DNA of 32,800 nt from Nitratiruptor sp. (GTDB lineage Bacteria; Campylobacterota; Campylobacteria; Campylobacterales; Nitratiruptoraceae): the NCBI GenBank assembly GCA_015494535.1, contig WGBC01000084.1:1-32800 (forward strand). The letters run 5' to 3'. Of this stretch, positions 14,759 to 23,468 are shown piece after piece. The position numbers and the translations under genes were made by a program. A model generated the notes under the pieces. That model searched no databases. It was not told the DNA's origin and worked only from the letters and a program-made list of their open reading frames with translations. Each line of letters begins with the position of its first letter. The stretch's first letter is position 1.

Positions 14759-16335
14759 GGCTTCTTTGGCTTCTTTTGCCTTTTTGGCTAGTCGCCAAAG
14801 AGATTAGCCTCGATTTTTTGCTCAATAAACCACGATCGACTGCGAGAGATTACTATATCTGGCGCTTTTTGGATCAAAATATAAGCGCCGATAAAGCCCA
14901 AAAGGCACTAGAGCTTGCAAAAAGAGTCAATGGAAAAATCCTTCGCCGCTACGCCCAAAAAATCGACGACAACGCAACAAAAAGAGCTATCACATGCCTC
15001 TATATGCCAGCAAAAAAACTCATCAATCAAGACGCTTCTTGCATAGCAGCAGGTATTAATATCACCAAATTTACGCAGCTTCCAAGAAAAAAGCGCATTG
15101 AAATTTTTACAAAACTGCGAAAATTTCCCATCAAAGAGGATCTTAAATTCTTGCTTTCTGACAATCCCTTGCCAGCTATCAAACACTTTCCTGCAACGTT
15201 TTTGAAAATCTGGCTGGCAAGCAGCAAAAAATTTAGAAAAGAGCATCTCAATAGTATCTATACGAAGGAGTTTTTAAAAAGCCTAGCCAAAGAGTATAGA
15301 TTCAACAGCTTCGCTAAAAAAGCGGTATTTGAAAACTTGGACAAAACCATCTATTCACTGCTGCGCCTGCCGCCAAGCTTTTTCGACGCCCAAGCCGCCT
15401 TCTACCTTGGTTTGGCCGCTTTGCAAAGAAATCTCAAACATACCTCCAAAAGCTTCTTTTTACAAAGCTTACAAAAAGCATATTACAAAGATCAAAAAGA
15501 CAGATCTCTTTTTTGGCTCTACAAAACCACCAAAGATGCTGCATATTTGCAAAAGCTTCTCTTATCCAAAGATTGCAATATCTACGTTTTGTTAGCCCAC
15601 GAGATGGCAAACAAAGAGTTCACAAACTTTTTTCATCTCACAAAACTGCCAGACAAAAAGCGAGATCTCAACCTTAGCGATCCCTTCGTGTGGTATGCAA
15701 CCTACCAAAAGATAACCTTACAAGATCCCAAAAAACTCTTAAAAGAGTTTAACGCCTCAGCCACCCAAAACCTCTACGCCATCGTATTTGAAAGAGCCAC
15801 CAACTACACCATGCATCCCTTCATCACACCATACGAAAAGCAACTTGAAGATATTGCGTTCAAGCCCCTGCTCTACGCGATTATCAAACAAGAGAGCAGA
15901 TTCATCCCAGGAGCAATATCCAACTCCTATGCCCTTGGTATCGTGCAGTTTCTGCCCTTTCTGGCTACATATACCGCCAAAAAGCTACAGATTGCACATT
16001 TCGATCTCGATATGATGTTCGATGTGGATGTGGCATTGCGTTTTGGCATTGATCATCTAAATTATCTTCAAACATACCTCAAGCATCCGCTCTTGATAGC
16101 CTACGCGTACAACGGAGGCATTGGCTATACGAAAAGAGAGGTTTTACCACTATTTGGCAGATTCGATCCCTTCATGGCAATGGAGATGGTGGGCAGAGAT
16201 GAGACGAGGGAGTATGGCAAAAAGGTGCTTTGCAATTTTGCCATTTACAAAAAGATATTTGGCAAGCCTTTCACTCTTTTGCAAAGTTTCGAAAGGTTAA
16301 AACAGCCTGCCCTACTGCATCGTTTCGGAAAGTAA
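14755..16335 (+). CDS. slt: Soluble lytic murein transglycosylase
   Basis: Cuts glycan strands of peptidoglycan in the periplasm to give anhydromuramic ends. The start is a TTG that overlaps the yggT stop (TTGA). A signal peptide covers residues 1-14 (ends LVA). A long alpha-superhelical region (about 20-360) is followed by the catalytic lysozyme-like domain from about 365. The catalytic Glu is E380 in IIKQESRF. The next motif reads SYALGIVQFLPF, not the common GAxGLMQLMP. YNGG comes later (about residue 450). The length and layout resemble Campylobacter jejuni Cj0843c, known from structure work. The 3' end overlaps the opposite lipoprotein gene by 65 bases. Confidence 0.93.
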   Translation: MRLLWLLLPFWLVAKEISLDFLLNKPRSTARDYYIWRFLDQNISADKAQKALELAKRVNGKILRRYAQKIDDNATKRAITCLYMPAKKLINQDASCIAAGINITKFTQLPRKKRIEIFTKLRKFPIKEDLKFLLSDNPLPAIKHFPATFLKIWLASSKKFRKEHLNSIYTKEFLKSLAKEYRFNSFAKKAVFENLDKTIYSLLRLPPSFFDAQAAFYLGLAALQRNLKHTSKSFFLQSLQKAYYKDQKDRSLFWLYKTTKDAAYLQKLLLSKDCNIYVLLAHEMANKEFTNFFHLTKLPDKKRDLNLSDPFVWYATYQKITLQDPKKLLKEFNASATQNLYAIVFERATNYTMHPFITPYEKQLEDIAFKPLLYAIIKQESRFIPGAISNSYALGIVQFLPFLATYTAKKLQIAHFDLDMMFDVDVALRFGIDHLNYLQTYLKHPLLIAYAYNGGIGYTKREVLPLFGRFDPFMAMEMVGRDETREYGKKVLCNFAIYKKIFGKPFTLLQSFERLKQPALLHRFGK

Positions 16336-16759
16336 GCTCGAGCCTCTCATCCTCGCTTTTTGCAAAAGTCACAAGATAGAGATGGTACCAGGGCTCGATG
16401 AAAGGCATCCTCTTCGCAAGCTCGCTGTCGGTTGAGAGTTTGGTAATTTTGAGGGGCTTTTGGCCATTGAGCGTGAGGGAGTAGCTGGGATTGAAAAGTC
16501 CTGATCTATTCTCATCCTCGAAATCGTTATCGATAAATACTCGAACAAAAAAGTACTCTTTGTCATCTTTGTTGGTCAAAGGATTGAGATAGGTAGCGAT
16601 TATCATCGCTTTGTGCTCCAATGAGAGCAAAATATCGCCTTTTTTCGTGTAACGCATCGCCTCTATATAGGGCTTGTCCTCTGCAAATACTCTAAGTTCT
16701 TTAGAACTACACCCAACAAAAAGCAACGCTGCCAATAGCCCAAAAATAATCTTTCTCAT
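16271..16759 (-). CDS. Predicted lipoprotein of unknown function
   Basis: A 162-residue protein with a clear lipoprotein signal: MRKII, a hydrophobic stretch, then LFVGC with the acylated Cys at 17, followed by SSKE. The rest looks beta-rich, with YFFVRVFID and a final predicted strand QAVLTFRNF. I cannot name a family. Its last 65 bases overlap slt on the other strand, which fixes the codons of both C-termini. A TATAAT at 16784-16789 and a GGACGG near the ATG support expression. From memory, C. jejuni has a lipoprotein gene (Cj0842) in the same place and orientation, so the arrangement appears old. Confidence 0.83.
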   Translation of the reverse strand: MRKIIFGLLAALLFVGCSSKELRVFAEDKPYIEAMRYTKKGDILLSLEHKAMIIATYLNPLTNKDDKEYFFVRVFIDNDFEDENRSGLFNPSYSLTLNGQKPLKITKLSTDSELAKRMPFIEPWYHLYLVTFAKSEDERLELTFRNDAVGQAVLTFRNFAKE

Positions 16760-16783
16760 GAATCCGTCCCAAATTTTTTCTCA

Positions 16784-16789
16784 ATTATA
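16784..16789 (-). promoter_or_regulatory. Predicted -10 box (TATAAT) for the lipoprotein gene
   Basis: Minus-strand TATAAT lies about 25 bases before the lipoprotein ATG, in the 82-base divergent gap with mobB. Confidence 0.45.
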
Positions 16790-16812
16790 TCTTAGCTTAA
16801 CTTTTCATTGGA

Positions 16813-16818
16813 TAAAAT
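16813..16818 (+). promoter_or_regulatory. Possible -10 box (TAAAAT) for the mobB-to-permease run
   Basis: TAAAAT lies 23 bases before the GTG of mobB. It is the only promoter-like site I can point to for the eight tightly packed plus-strand genes from 16842 to 25023, although internal promoters inside coding sequence cannot be excluded. Confidence 0.35.
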
Positions 16819-16841
16819 ATTCCTAAAAAAAGAGGTGGCAG

Positions 16842-17327
16842 GTGAGAAAAGCGGTAGCATTCACAGGACCGTCAAACAGCGGCAAAACCACAATAATTAC
16901 AAAAATAGCCTCTTTGTTGGTACCCCGATACGAAGTGGCCATCGTCAAAAACGATCCAAAAGACAAAGCCAAATTCGACATCGAGGGCAAAGATAGCTAC
17001 AAGTTCTTTCAAACGGGTGCTGAAGTGGTAGTCACCTCCCCTACCCGCACCACCTACTTTTCACACAGACACAAAGATCTCGATGCGATAATCAAAATGA
17101 TAGAAGATTTTGACTACCTGCTGGTAGAGGGGCTCAAAACCTTGCCACTGCCTCGCATAGGCGTCTTTCGAGGCAGAGTCGATGAAAGCTATTTCGCCTA
17201 TGTCGATGCGGTGGCAATCGATGAGAGTGTCGATAAATCATCCATACCGCACAATATTACTATACTCGATCTTAACAATCCAGAAATGATATTAGAGTGG
17301 ATTGAGCAAAACGCAAAAGAGGTGTGA
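16842..17327 (+). CDS. mobB: Molybdopterin-guanine dinucleotide biosynthesis protein B
   Basis: MobB is a GTP-binding partner in attaching GMP to molybdopterin, the cofactor form used by nitrate reductase, formate dehydrogenase and similar enzymes. The 161 residues begin with a P-loop (GPSNSGKTT, 9-17), then [20 protein letters not shown], the conserved region that in MobB usually reads HxHHxFDxDxPGKDS, here with the His residues replaced. [14 protein letters not shown] follows. The start is GTG behind AGAGG. Its stop lies one base before the fbp ATG. The organism therefore probably makes bis-MGD enzymes; mobA is not in the window. Confidence 0.9.
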   Translation: MRKAVAFTGPSNSGKTTIITKIASLLVPRYEVAIVKNDPKDKAKFDIEGKDSYKFFQTGAEVVVTSPTRTTYFSHRHKDLDAIIKMIEDFDYLLVEGLKTLPLPRIGVFRGRVDESYFAYVDAVAIDESVDKSSIPHNITILDLNNPEMILEWIEQNAKEV

Positions 17328-17328
17328 A

Positions 17329-18171
17329 ATGACAGAAATCATAGAAGCTATCAAAAAAAGCGCCAAAAGAATCCAAAAAGCTATCAACGAAGAGGAGCTT
17401 ACCTACGCCCAAAGCTGCAACAGTTCAGGCGAACAGCAGCTCAAGCTTGACGTGCAAAGCGATATGATCATAGAGGAGGAGCTTAGCAAAATAGCTTCTA
17501 TCAAAACAATAGCCAGCGAAGAGAAAAGCGATCCCATCACCATCAATGAAAACGGCACCTACTTGGTAGGCTATGATCCACTTGATGGCAGTTCTCTTGT
17601 GGATGTGAATCTGAGCGTAGGATCGATTTTTGGGATATATGAAAAGAGTTTTGATGGCAAAAACCTCATAGCTTCAGCCTATGTAGTTTATGGCCCAAGA
17701 GTGGAGCTAGTAGTGGCAGGCGTGAAAGTGGAGCGCTTCGTATTGCAAGAGGACAATTTCATATTCATGCAAGAGATCTGTCTCAAAGACAAAGGCAAGC
17801 TCAACGCACCGGGTGCTACCCAAAAGCACTGGTACCCGCACCACAAAGAACTTGTGGAGTCACTCTTTCAAGAGGGTTATAGATTGCGCTACTCCGGAGG
17901 AATGGTGCCGGATTTACATCAGATTCTTTGCAAAGGCGGAGGTCTTTTTAGCTATCCTGGCACCAATGACAAGCCTGAAGGAAAACTAAGAAGAGTCTTT
18001 GAGGTCTTCCCATTTGCCTACATCTTCGAAAAGGCTGGAGGCGAAGCCATCAATGATAAAGGAGTAAGGCTATTGGAGTTGGAGTGCGGCAACATTCACG
18101 CCACCACGCCATGCTTTTTCGGTTCCAAATATGAGATAGAGAAAGTAAGAGAGTTTTATGCAAACGCTTGA
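17329..18171 (+). CDS. fbp: Fructose-1,6-bisphosphatase class I
   Basis: Removes the 1-phosphate of fructose 1,6-bisphosphate, a key step of gluconeogenesis, used to make sugars from products of autotrophic carbon fixation. The 280 residues contain the metal and substrate motif DPLDGSS (83-89), and the [13 protein letters not shown] and [21 protein letters not shown] regions typical of class I. ATG at 17329 is chosen because AAGAGGTG lies just upstream and it immediately follows the mobB stop; the upstream in-frame codon at 17302 lies inside mobB. The protein is shorter than the E. coli Fbp (332 residues) but complete at both ends. Confidence 0.93.
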   Translation: MTEIIEAIKKSAKRIQKAINEEELTYAQSCNSSGEQQLKLDVQSDMIIEEELSKIASIKTIASEEKSDPITINENGTYLVGYDPLDGSSLVDVNLSVGSIFGIYEKSFDGKNLIASAYVVYGPRVELVVAGVKVERFVLQEDNFIFMQEICLKDKGKLNAPGATQKHWYPHHKELVESLFQEGYRLRYSGGMVPDLHQILCKGGGLFSYPGTNDKPEGKLRRVFEVFPFAYIFEKAGGEAINDKGVRLLELECGNIHATTPCFFGSKYEIEKVREFYANA

Positions 18172-18349
18172 CAGATTCGAAGAGGCTCTTATACAAAAGA
18201 CAAAAGAGCTCAAAGAATGCCAAAAAAACAAAAATATCGATTCTTGTCTCAAATGCAAAGAGATTGTAGGCTGCAAGCTTCGCAACGAATATGTGGATGC
18301 AGTCTACAAGAGCATGAACAAAGGACAAGGCGGGGGATTTGAATTTTAA
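18158..18349 (+). CDS. Small four-cysteine protein of unknown function (63 aa)
   Basis: Starts at ATG 18158 inside the last codons of fbp (14-base overlap) and ends 9 bases before metG. The N-terminal half is a charged helix. Four cysteines follow at 21, 30, 33 and 39, the last three spaced C-x2-C-x5-C, then a conserved-looking tail with [21 protein letters not shown]. The pattern suggests metal binding (Zn or Fe-S), but this is inference. From memory, C. jejuni has a similar-sized gene (Cj0839c) between fbp and metG, so it is probably real and conserved. The same cysteine spacing occurs at the end of the GNAT protein at 32558-32800. Confidence 0.75.
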   Translation: MQTLDRFEEALIQKTKELKECQKNKNIDSCLKCKEIVGCKLRNEYVDAVYKSMNKGQGGGFEF

Positions 18350-18358
18350 GGAGAATTT

Positions 18359-20260
18359 ATGAAAAAATATATCACAACACCAATTTACTACGTCAACGAC
18401 GTACCTCACATTGGACATGCATACACCACGATAATTGCAGATAGTGCCGCAAGGCATTTTAGGCTCAGAGGTTATGATACGTTTTTTCTCACGGGCACGG
18501 ACGAGCATGGACAAAAGATCGAAGAAGCGGCTAAGAAACGTGGCAAAAGCCCCAAAAAGTATGCAGACGAAATAAGCGCAAAATTCAAAAAACTCTGGGA
18601 TGAATTTGAGATAAGTTACGACAAATTTATCCGCACGACTGATGAAAACCATATCAAAGGCGTGCAAAAGGCCTTTGAAATTATGTACAACAAAGGCGAT
18701 ATCTACAAAGGCACTTATGAGGGGCATTACTGCATAAGCTGTGAATCTTTCTTTCCAGAATCGCAACTCATTGACAACGAATTTTGCCCGGACTGCGGCA
18801 AACCCACCACCATCGTCAAGGAAGAGAGCTACTTCTTCCGCCTCTCCAAATACCAAGACAAACTTCTCGAACTCTATAAAAATGAAGAGAAATTCGTACT
18901 GCCAAAATCGAAGAAAAACGAGGTTATCCGCTTTGTTGAAGGAGGCCTGCAAGATCTCTCCATAACACGCACGAGCTTTAGCTGGGGAGTGCCTTTGCCA
19001 AAATCTATTGACGACCCAAAGCATGTGATGTACGTGTGGCTCGATGCACTGCTCAACTACGTTACAGCATTAGGGTACGGCAGTGACGAGGCACTCATGC
19101 ACTACTGGCCAGCGGACTACCACTTGGTTGGCAAAGATATTTTGCGCTTTCACGCAGTCTATTGGCCGGCATTTTTAATGAGCTTGGATCTTCCCATGCC
19201 AAAACATATCGCCACGCATGGCTGGTGGACGAGAAATGGCGAAAAAATGAGCAAATCCAAAGGCAACGTAGTCGATCCCAAAACCGTGGCGGATGCGTAT
19301 GGATTAGAGAATTTTCGCTACTTTTTGCTTAGGGAAGTGCCCTTCGGGCAAGATGGGGATTTTAGCCAAAAGGCGCTTATTGATAGAATCAACAACGATC
19401 TTGGCAACGATCTAGGCAACCTGCTCAATCGTATCATCGGTATGAGCGGAAAGTATTTCGATTTTTTTATCGATAGCAAAGATGTGCAAAAATTTCATCA
19501 AAAAGAGCTCGATGCGGTAGAAGAGATTATCGCCAAGCTCGATCCACTGGTAGAGGATATGAAGTGGCACAAATTTTTAGAGGAGCTATGGCAAATTCTT
19601 ACCATCGCCAACAAAGCCATCGACACCTATACACCTTGGGCGAAAATGAAAGAGGGTAAAGAAGATGAGGCAATGGCGCTCATTGCTCTTGTAGCCAACA
19701 TATTGGCAAAAACCGCGCTGTTGCTGCATCCCGTCATGCCAAAAACTACCCAAAAGATAGCCTCCGCTTTGGGCTTTGAGATAGATCGCGATAGCTTTAC
19801 CAAGTTTATTGCCCAAAAAGAGCTACTTGCTAGCTTTACCATCAAAAAAATTCCACCTCTCTTTCCTAAAATTGAAGAGCCTTTGATGCAGGAGAAAAAG
19901 CCAAACAAAGAGCAAAAAGAGCAACAAACACAAAATCTCATTAGCATAGACGAATTCTTTAAAACATCCATCAAAATCGGCACTATTACCGAGGCCGAAG
20001 AGGTACCAAAAAGCAAAAAGCTTCTCAAACTCCAAGTAGATCTGGGCGAAGATCGCCCAAGGCAGATAATCGCAGGTATCAAAGAGTACTACTCGCCAGA
20101 GGATCTTCTTGGCAAGCAGGTATGCGTGGTGGCGAACCTCAAGCCCGCCAAACTAATGGGCTACCTCAGTGAAGGAATGATCTTAGCGGCCAAAGATAAA
20201 AATGGACTCAGCCTTGTCAGTCCATTGGAACCAAAAGCTCCAGGCACGCCTGTGAAATGA
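18359..20260 (+). CDS. metG: Methionyl-tRNA synthetase
   Basis: Charges tRNA-Met. The 633 residues have HIGH (17-20) and KMSKS (296-300). A single four-cysteine zinc knuckle lies between them (C125, C128, C143, C146). A helical anticodon domain follows, and a C-terminal tRNA-binding OB-fold (about 530-633, from IDEFFKTSIKIGTI) gives dimerisation. A Lys- and Gln-rich linker (about 505-527) joins the last domain. ATG follows AAGGAG. The stop overlaps the next start by 4 bases (ATGA). Confidence 0.97.
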   Translation: MKKYITTPIYYVNDVPHIGHAYTTIIADSAARHFRLRGYDTFFLTGTDEHGQKIEEAAKKRGKSPKKYADEISAKFKKLWDEFEISYDKFIRTTDENHIKGVQKAFEIMYNKGDIYKGTYEGHYCISCESFFPESQLIDNEFCPDCGKPTTIVKEESYFFRLSKYQDKLLELYKNEEKFVLPKSKKNEVIRFVEGGLQDLSITRTSFSWGVPLPKSIDDPKHVMYVWLDALLNYVTALGYGSDEALMHYWPADYHLVGKDILRFHAVYWPAFLMSLDLPMPKHIATHGWWTRNGEKMSKSKGNVVDPKTVADAYGLENFRYFLLREVPFGQDGDFSQKALIDRINNDLGNDLGNLLNRIIGMSGKYFDFFIDSKDVQKFHQKELDAVEEIIAKLDPLVEDMKWHKFLEELWQILTIANKAIDTYTPWAKMKEGKEDEAMALIALVANILAKTALLLHPVMPKTTQKIASALGFEIDRDSFTKFIAQKELLASFTIKKIPPLFPKIEEPLMQEKKPNKEQKEQQTQNLISIDEFFKTSIKIGTITEAEEVPKSKKLLKLQVDLGEDRPRQIIAGIKEYYSPEDLLGKQVCVVANLKPAKLMGYLSEGMILAAKDKNGLSLVSPLEPKAPGTPVK

Positions 20261-21201
20261 GACTGCAAAACGTAGTCTCGCTTATTGGAGGGGAGATCAA
20301 AAACCAGCCTGCGATCTCACAAATCGCTAGTTTTAGCACCTCTTTGAACGCCGTCAAACGAGGCGATCTCTTCTTTGCCAAAGACAAATCCCTCGTCCCA
20401 CAAGCCATCAAACGAGGTGCATACGCGATCGTTTATGAGGGATGGATACAGATCCAAGATGAAGAGATTGCATGGATTAAAGTAGAAAATCTTGAAAACG
20501 CCGTCATCAAACTGCTTCGCTTTTTACTTATCCAAAACCAAACTAAAATCTTTGTGGTCTCAAAGCTCGCTCTAGAGTATGCATCGCTGATTCTCCATGA
20601 CAAAAGGGCTGCGATTTTGCACGATCCTTTCCATCTTTTGCAATCTTTTAACAACGAAGAGTTCCTCTTTGCCACCAAAGAGCAAGTAAACGCCCTCGCT
20701 CTTGATTTCGAACATCCTCCGGCAATTGAGACCAAAATCGTCCAAGAGTTTCTATTTGCCACCTCTTTTATCATGCGTGGCAGATATTTCGATCGCTTAC
20801 AAGTAGCTCCTCTCTTTTTCGAGCATTTCAAAGAGATACTCGGTTTCATGGAGGAATATGATCTTTTTGTGGATTTCGACAATCTCAAAGAATTTCCCCA
20901 TTTCAAACCCCACTTCATTGACAGCGCTTTTCGACCTGTAGAGTTTGGCAAAAGCGAGCGCGTCATCATCACGGAACCAGATTGCAAACTTTTGCAAAAA
21001 GAGGCGAAATATTTAAACAAAGCCGCTCCTTGGGCGAAGAAGATCTATGTAGCCTTTGATTGTAAGCTTGAAAATTTTGCTATAATCGACTTTGCAAAGC
21101 TACAAGCATACCTGAGTAAGCGTAGCTTTACCCATGCACTTGTTCAATATTTCGATATAACGCTTCTCGAAAAAAAGCGGGAGCAAAAAAGCTTACTATA
21201 A
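20257..21201 (+). CDS. Mur-ligase-like protein lacking the ATP-binding loop
   Basis: A 314-residue protein with no clear enzyme assignment. Residues about 20-62 (SFSTSLNAVKRGDLFFAKDK, then QAIKRGAYAIVYEG) follow the pattern of the MurE/MurF N-terminal UDP-binding domain (a DSR-like turn, PGDLFxA, AI-x-GA-x-A-VV). Where MurF proteins have the P-loop GSxGKTT, after a helix near residue 98, this one reads KIFVVSKLALEYASLIL, with no Gly-x-Gly-Lys-Thr. The rest shows no ligase motifs. It could be a decayed Mur paralogue with a binding or scaffold role, or an unrelated protein with chance similarity. The start overlaps metG by 4 bases, and the frame is intact, so it is probably functional. Confidence 0.75.
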   Translation: MRLQNVVSLIGGEIKNQPAISQIASFSTSLNAVKRGDLFFAKDKSLVPQAIKRGAYAIVYEGWIQIQDEEIAWIKVENLENAVIKLLRFLLIQNQTKIFVVSKLALEYASLILHDKRAAILHDPFHLLQSFNNEEFLFATKEQVNALALDFEHPPAIETKIVQEFLFATSFIMRGRYFDRLQVAPLFFEHFKEILGFMEEYDLFVDFDNLKEFPHFKPHFIDSAFRPVEFGKSERVIITEPDCKLLQKEAKYLNKAAPWAKKIYVAFDCKLENFAIIDFAKLQAYLSKRSFTHALVQYFDITLLEKKREQKSLL

Positions 21202-21212
21202 GGAGTCATTGA

Positions 21213-22370
21213 TTGCAAAGTGATGTTTCGTCGGATTTTAGGGATTTCGTAGAGGATTACTGGGATATAGCCTTTGGTTTTTTGAGCGCACTTATCGCTT
21301 ACTACTTCCACCTACATCATCATGCTTACCTTACTACCATTTTTGCAGCCTCCTGTATCGTGGCACTCTCTGTAACGGTTAGTGAAGTGGCCGAAATATT
21401 GGCTGAACGTTTAGGAGAGCCATACGGTAGCTTCGTACTTACATTCAGCGCGGTAGCGGTGGAGATAATCTTGCTGTATATGATCCTTACTGCCGGTGGA
21501 GGAGAGGCAAGCGAACAGACTCTCCAAACAGTCAAAAGTGGCATCATTTCCGCAGTCATCGTAGATATGAACGTGCTTCTAGGCTTGGCGGTCTTCATCG
21601 GTGGGCTCGCATTCGTGGAACAAGAGCATAATGAAGATACCTCCAGTACTTATACAACAATACTTTTCATTTCGGCAATTGCCCTTTTGGTTCCAAGTCT
21701 TTTGGCTTTTACGCCTGATGGCAAAAACAATCTCTTTAAAGCCAGCATCATAATCTCTTTTATGCTCTTTGCCTACTACATCATCATCTACGTTTTTCAG
21801 ACCAAAACCCATTCGCACTTTTTCAAATCCACTGCCAGAAGCAGGATTTTGCGCCTTCGAAAAAGGAAAAAGCTCGATTCACAAGAAGAGCATGAGGATA
21901 GCTACATTTTTGAAAAGTTTCCAAACTGGGCAAACCTCATAGCCATCTTTGGGCTCATTTTCGTAGTAGGCATCATGGCAGAAATCTTTGCACACGACTC
22001 TTTCGAGGTTTTTGACGCTCTTGGCATCAATGCAGGCCTTGCGGGGCTCATCATAGCAATCATCAGCGTCTCGCCAGAGCTCATCACGGCAGTCAAAGCC
22101 GCCAAAAACGATCAGATCCAAAGGGTAGTTAATATTGCGATGGGAGCTAGCACAGTCTCCATCCTCATTACCGTTCCTGCCCTAATGGCGCTCTCGTACA
22201 TCAATGGCATAGCCTTTACGCTTGATTTCAATGCACTGCAAATCGGAGCACTGCTTCTAACAGTTATTTTGGCTTGGAAAACCACGGACAATGGTGAGAC
22301 CAATTATATCGAAGGGGTTTCGCACTTGATGTTTTTTGCATGTTTTGCGGTCATTGCAGCTCTCTATTAA
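21213..22370 (+). CDS. chaA: ChaA-like Ca2+(Na+)/H+ antiporter
   Basis: An inner-membrane exchanger of the CaCA superfamily that exports calcium or sodium against protons. The 385 residues show about ten to eleven hydrophobic segments. The first alpha repeat contains VSEVAEILAERLGEPYGSFVLT, very like ChaA, and the second contains the acidic ISVSPELITAVKAAKND. Between them is a basic and acidic cytoplasmic loop (RILRLRKRKK, then EEHED). The start is TTG at 21213 with AGGAG 7 bases upstream; no better ATG is near. It is the fifth gene after fbp in an unbroken run and one of two different CaCA exchangers in the window. Confidence 0.87.
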   Translation: MQSDVSSDFRDFVEDYWDIAFGFLSALIAYYFHLHHHAYLTTIFAASCIVALSVTVSEVAEILAERLGEPYGSFVLTFSAVAVEIILLYMILTAGGGEASEQTLQTVKSGIISAVIVDMNVLLGLAVFIGGLAFVEQEHNEDTSSTYTTILFISAIALLVPSLLAFTPDGKNNLFKASIIISFMLFAYYIIIYVFQTKTHSHFFKSTARSRILRLRKRKKLDSQEEHEDSYIFEKFPNWANLIAIFGLIFVVGIMAEIFAHDSFEVFDALGINAGLAGLIIAIISVSPELITAVKAAKNDQIQRVVNIAMGASTVSILITVPALMALSYINGIAFTLDFNALQIGALLLTVILAWKTTDNGETNYIEGVSHLMFFACFAVIAALY

Positions 22371-22379
22371 GGATAGATT

Positions 22380-23468
22380 ATGCAAAGAAGAGCCTTTCTC
22401 GCCTCCTCCGCGGCCCTAGGTGCGTCGCTGTTAGCAGGCTGCAAAAGAGAGGAAAAAAGCACCTTGCACATTAGTCGCGGCAGAAAAATCCATATCAAAC
22501 TAGCCACCAGTTGGCCTGCCAACTTCCCAATTATGGGCGAAGGAGTGGAGGAGTTTGCCAAAAGGGTGGCAGAAGCCACCAATAACGAAGTACAAATCAA
22601 AGTCTTTGCCAAAAACTTGCTCGTACCCGCTCTTGGTGTTTTTGATGCATGTAGCGCGGGACAAATCGATGCGTTTCATTCAGGTCCCTACTACTGGAAA
22701 GGCAAAAATGCGGCTTTCTCTCTCTTTGGAGGATTTCCTTTTGGCTTTACATCTACCGAGATGAATGCGTGGATGATGTATGGCGGGGGTCTGGATATTT
22801 GGCGAAAGCTCTATGCCAAATACAATCTCTACCCTCTTCTTGGCGGCAACACCGGCGTGCAGATGGGCGGATGGTTTCGCAAAGAGATTAAGAGCTTTAG
22901 CGATCTTAAAGGATTAAAGATGCGCATACCTGGACTTGGCGGAGAAGTAATGGCAAAACTTGGCATCAACCCTGTGCTGCTGCCAGCAGGTGAAATCTAT
23001 ACAGCTCTGGATCGCGGCACGATTGATGCGACCGAGTGGGTAGGACCAGCACTTGATATCAAAATGGGATTTTACAAAGTCGCTAAATACTACTACAGCG
23101 GCTTTCATGAGCCTGGCAGCGTATTGGAGCTCACATTCAACAAAAAATTCTGGGATTTTTTGCCGCAAGATATTCAAACGATTATCATCTCTCTTGCTAA
23201 TGAAATGAATGCCAAAATGATCTACAATTTCCAAGACAAAAACGCCAAAGCCTTGCAACAGCTCAAAAAATTTGGCGTAGAACTCAAAGAGTGGCCGCAA
23301 GAAATAGTGGAAGCAGCCAAAAAAGCCCTCATGACAGTCATCCAAGAGCAGAGCAATAAGTCGCAAGATTTCAAAGAAGTATGGCAACAAATTGAGCCAT
23401 ACTGGATGCAAAATAGAGCATGGACATCACTAGGAACCAAAAACTATCTTGAGATGCGAGATGGATAA
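22380..23468 (+). CDS. TRAP transporter solute-binding protein (DctP/TakP type), predicted Tat-exported lipoprotein
   Basis: A 362-residue periplasmic binding protein. The N-terminus QRRAFLASS has twin arginines followed by a hydrophobic stretch ending in LLAGC (Cys 21), so both Tat export and lipid anchoring are possible. The mature part starts IHIKLATSWP and contains FSDLKGLKMRIPGLGG and ALDRGTIDATEW, the typical DctP region holding the Arg that grips the carboxylate. TakP-like members bind 2-oxoacids or related organic acids. No DctQ or DctM membrane subunit is encoded nearby; instead an APC permease follows with an 8-base overlap. The ligand cannot be deduced. Confidence 0.9.
   Translation: MQRRAFLASSAALGASLLAGCKREEKSTLHISRGRKIHIKLATSWPANFPIMGEGVEEFAKRVAEATNNEVQIKVFAKNLLVPALGVFDACSAGQIDAFHSGPYYWKGKNAAFSLFGGFPFGFTSTEMNAWMMYGGGLDIWRKLYAKYNLYPLLGGNTGVQMGGWFRKEIKSFSDLKGLKMRIPGLGGEVMAKLGINPVLLPAGEIYTALDRGTIDATEWVGPALDIKMGFYKVAKYYYSGFHEPGSVLELTFNKKFWDFLPQDIQTIIISLANEMNAKMIYNFQDKNAKALQQLKKFGVELKEWPQEIVEAAKKALMTVIQEQSNKSQDFKEVWQQIEPYWMQNRAWTSLGTKNYLEMRDG

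Noticed and set aside
18050-19024. Long minus-strand open frame (324 codons) opposite fbp, the small Cys protein and metG
   Set aside because: It lies antisense to three well-supported genes, has no ribosome site, and its Phe-rich translation is the usual mirror of Lys- and Glu-rich coding sequence.
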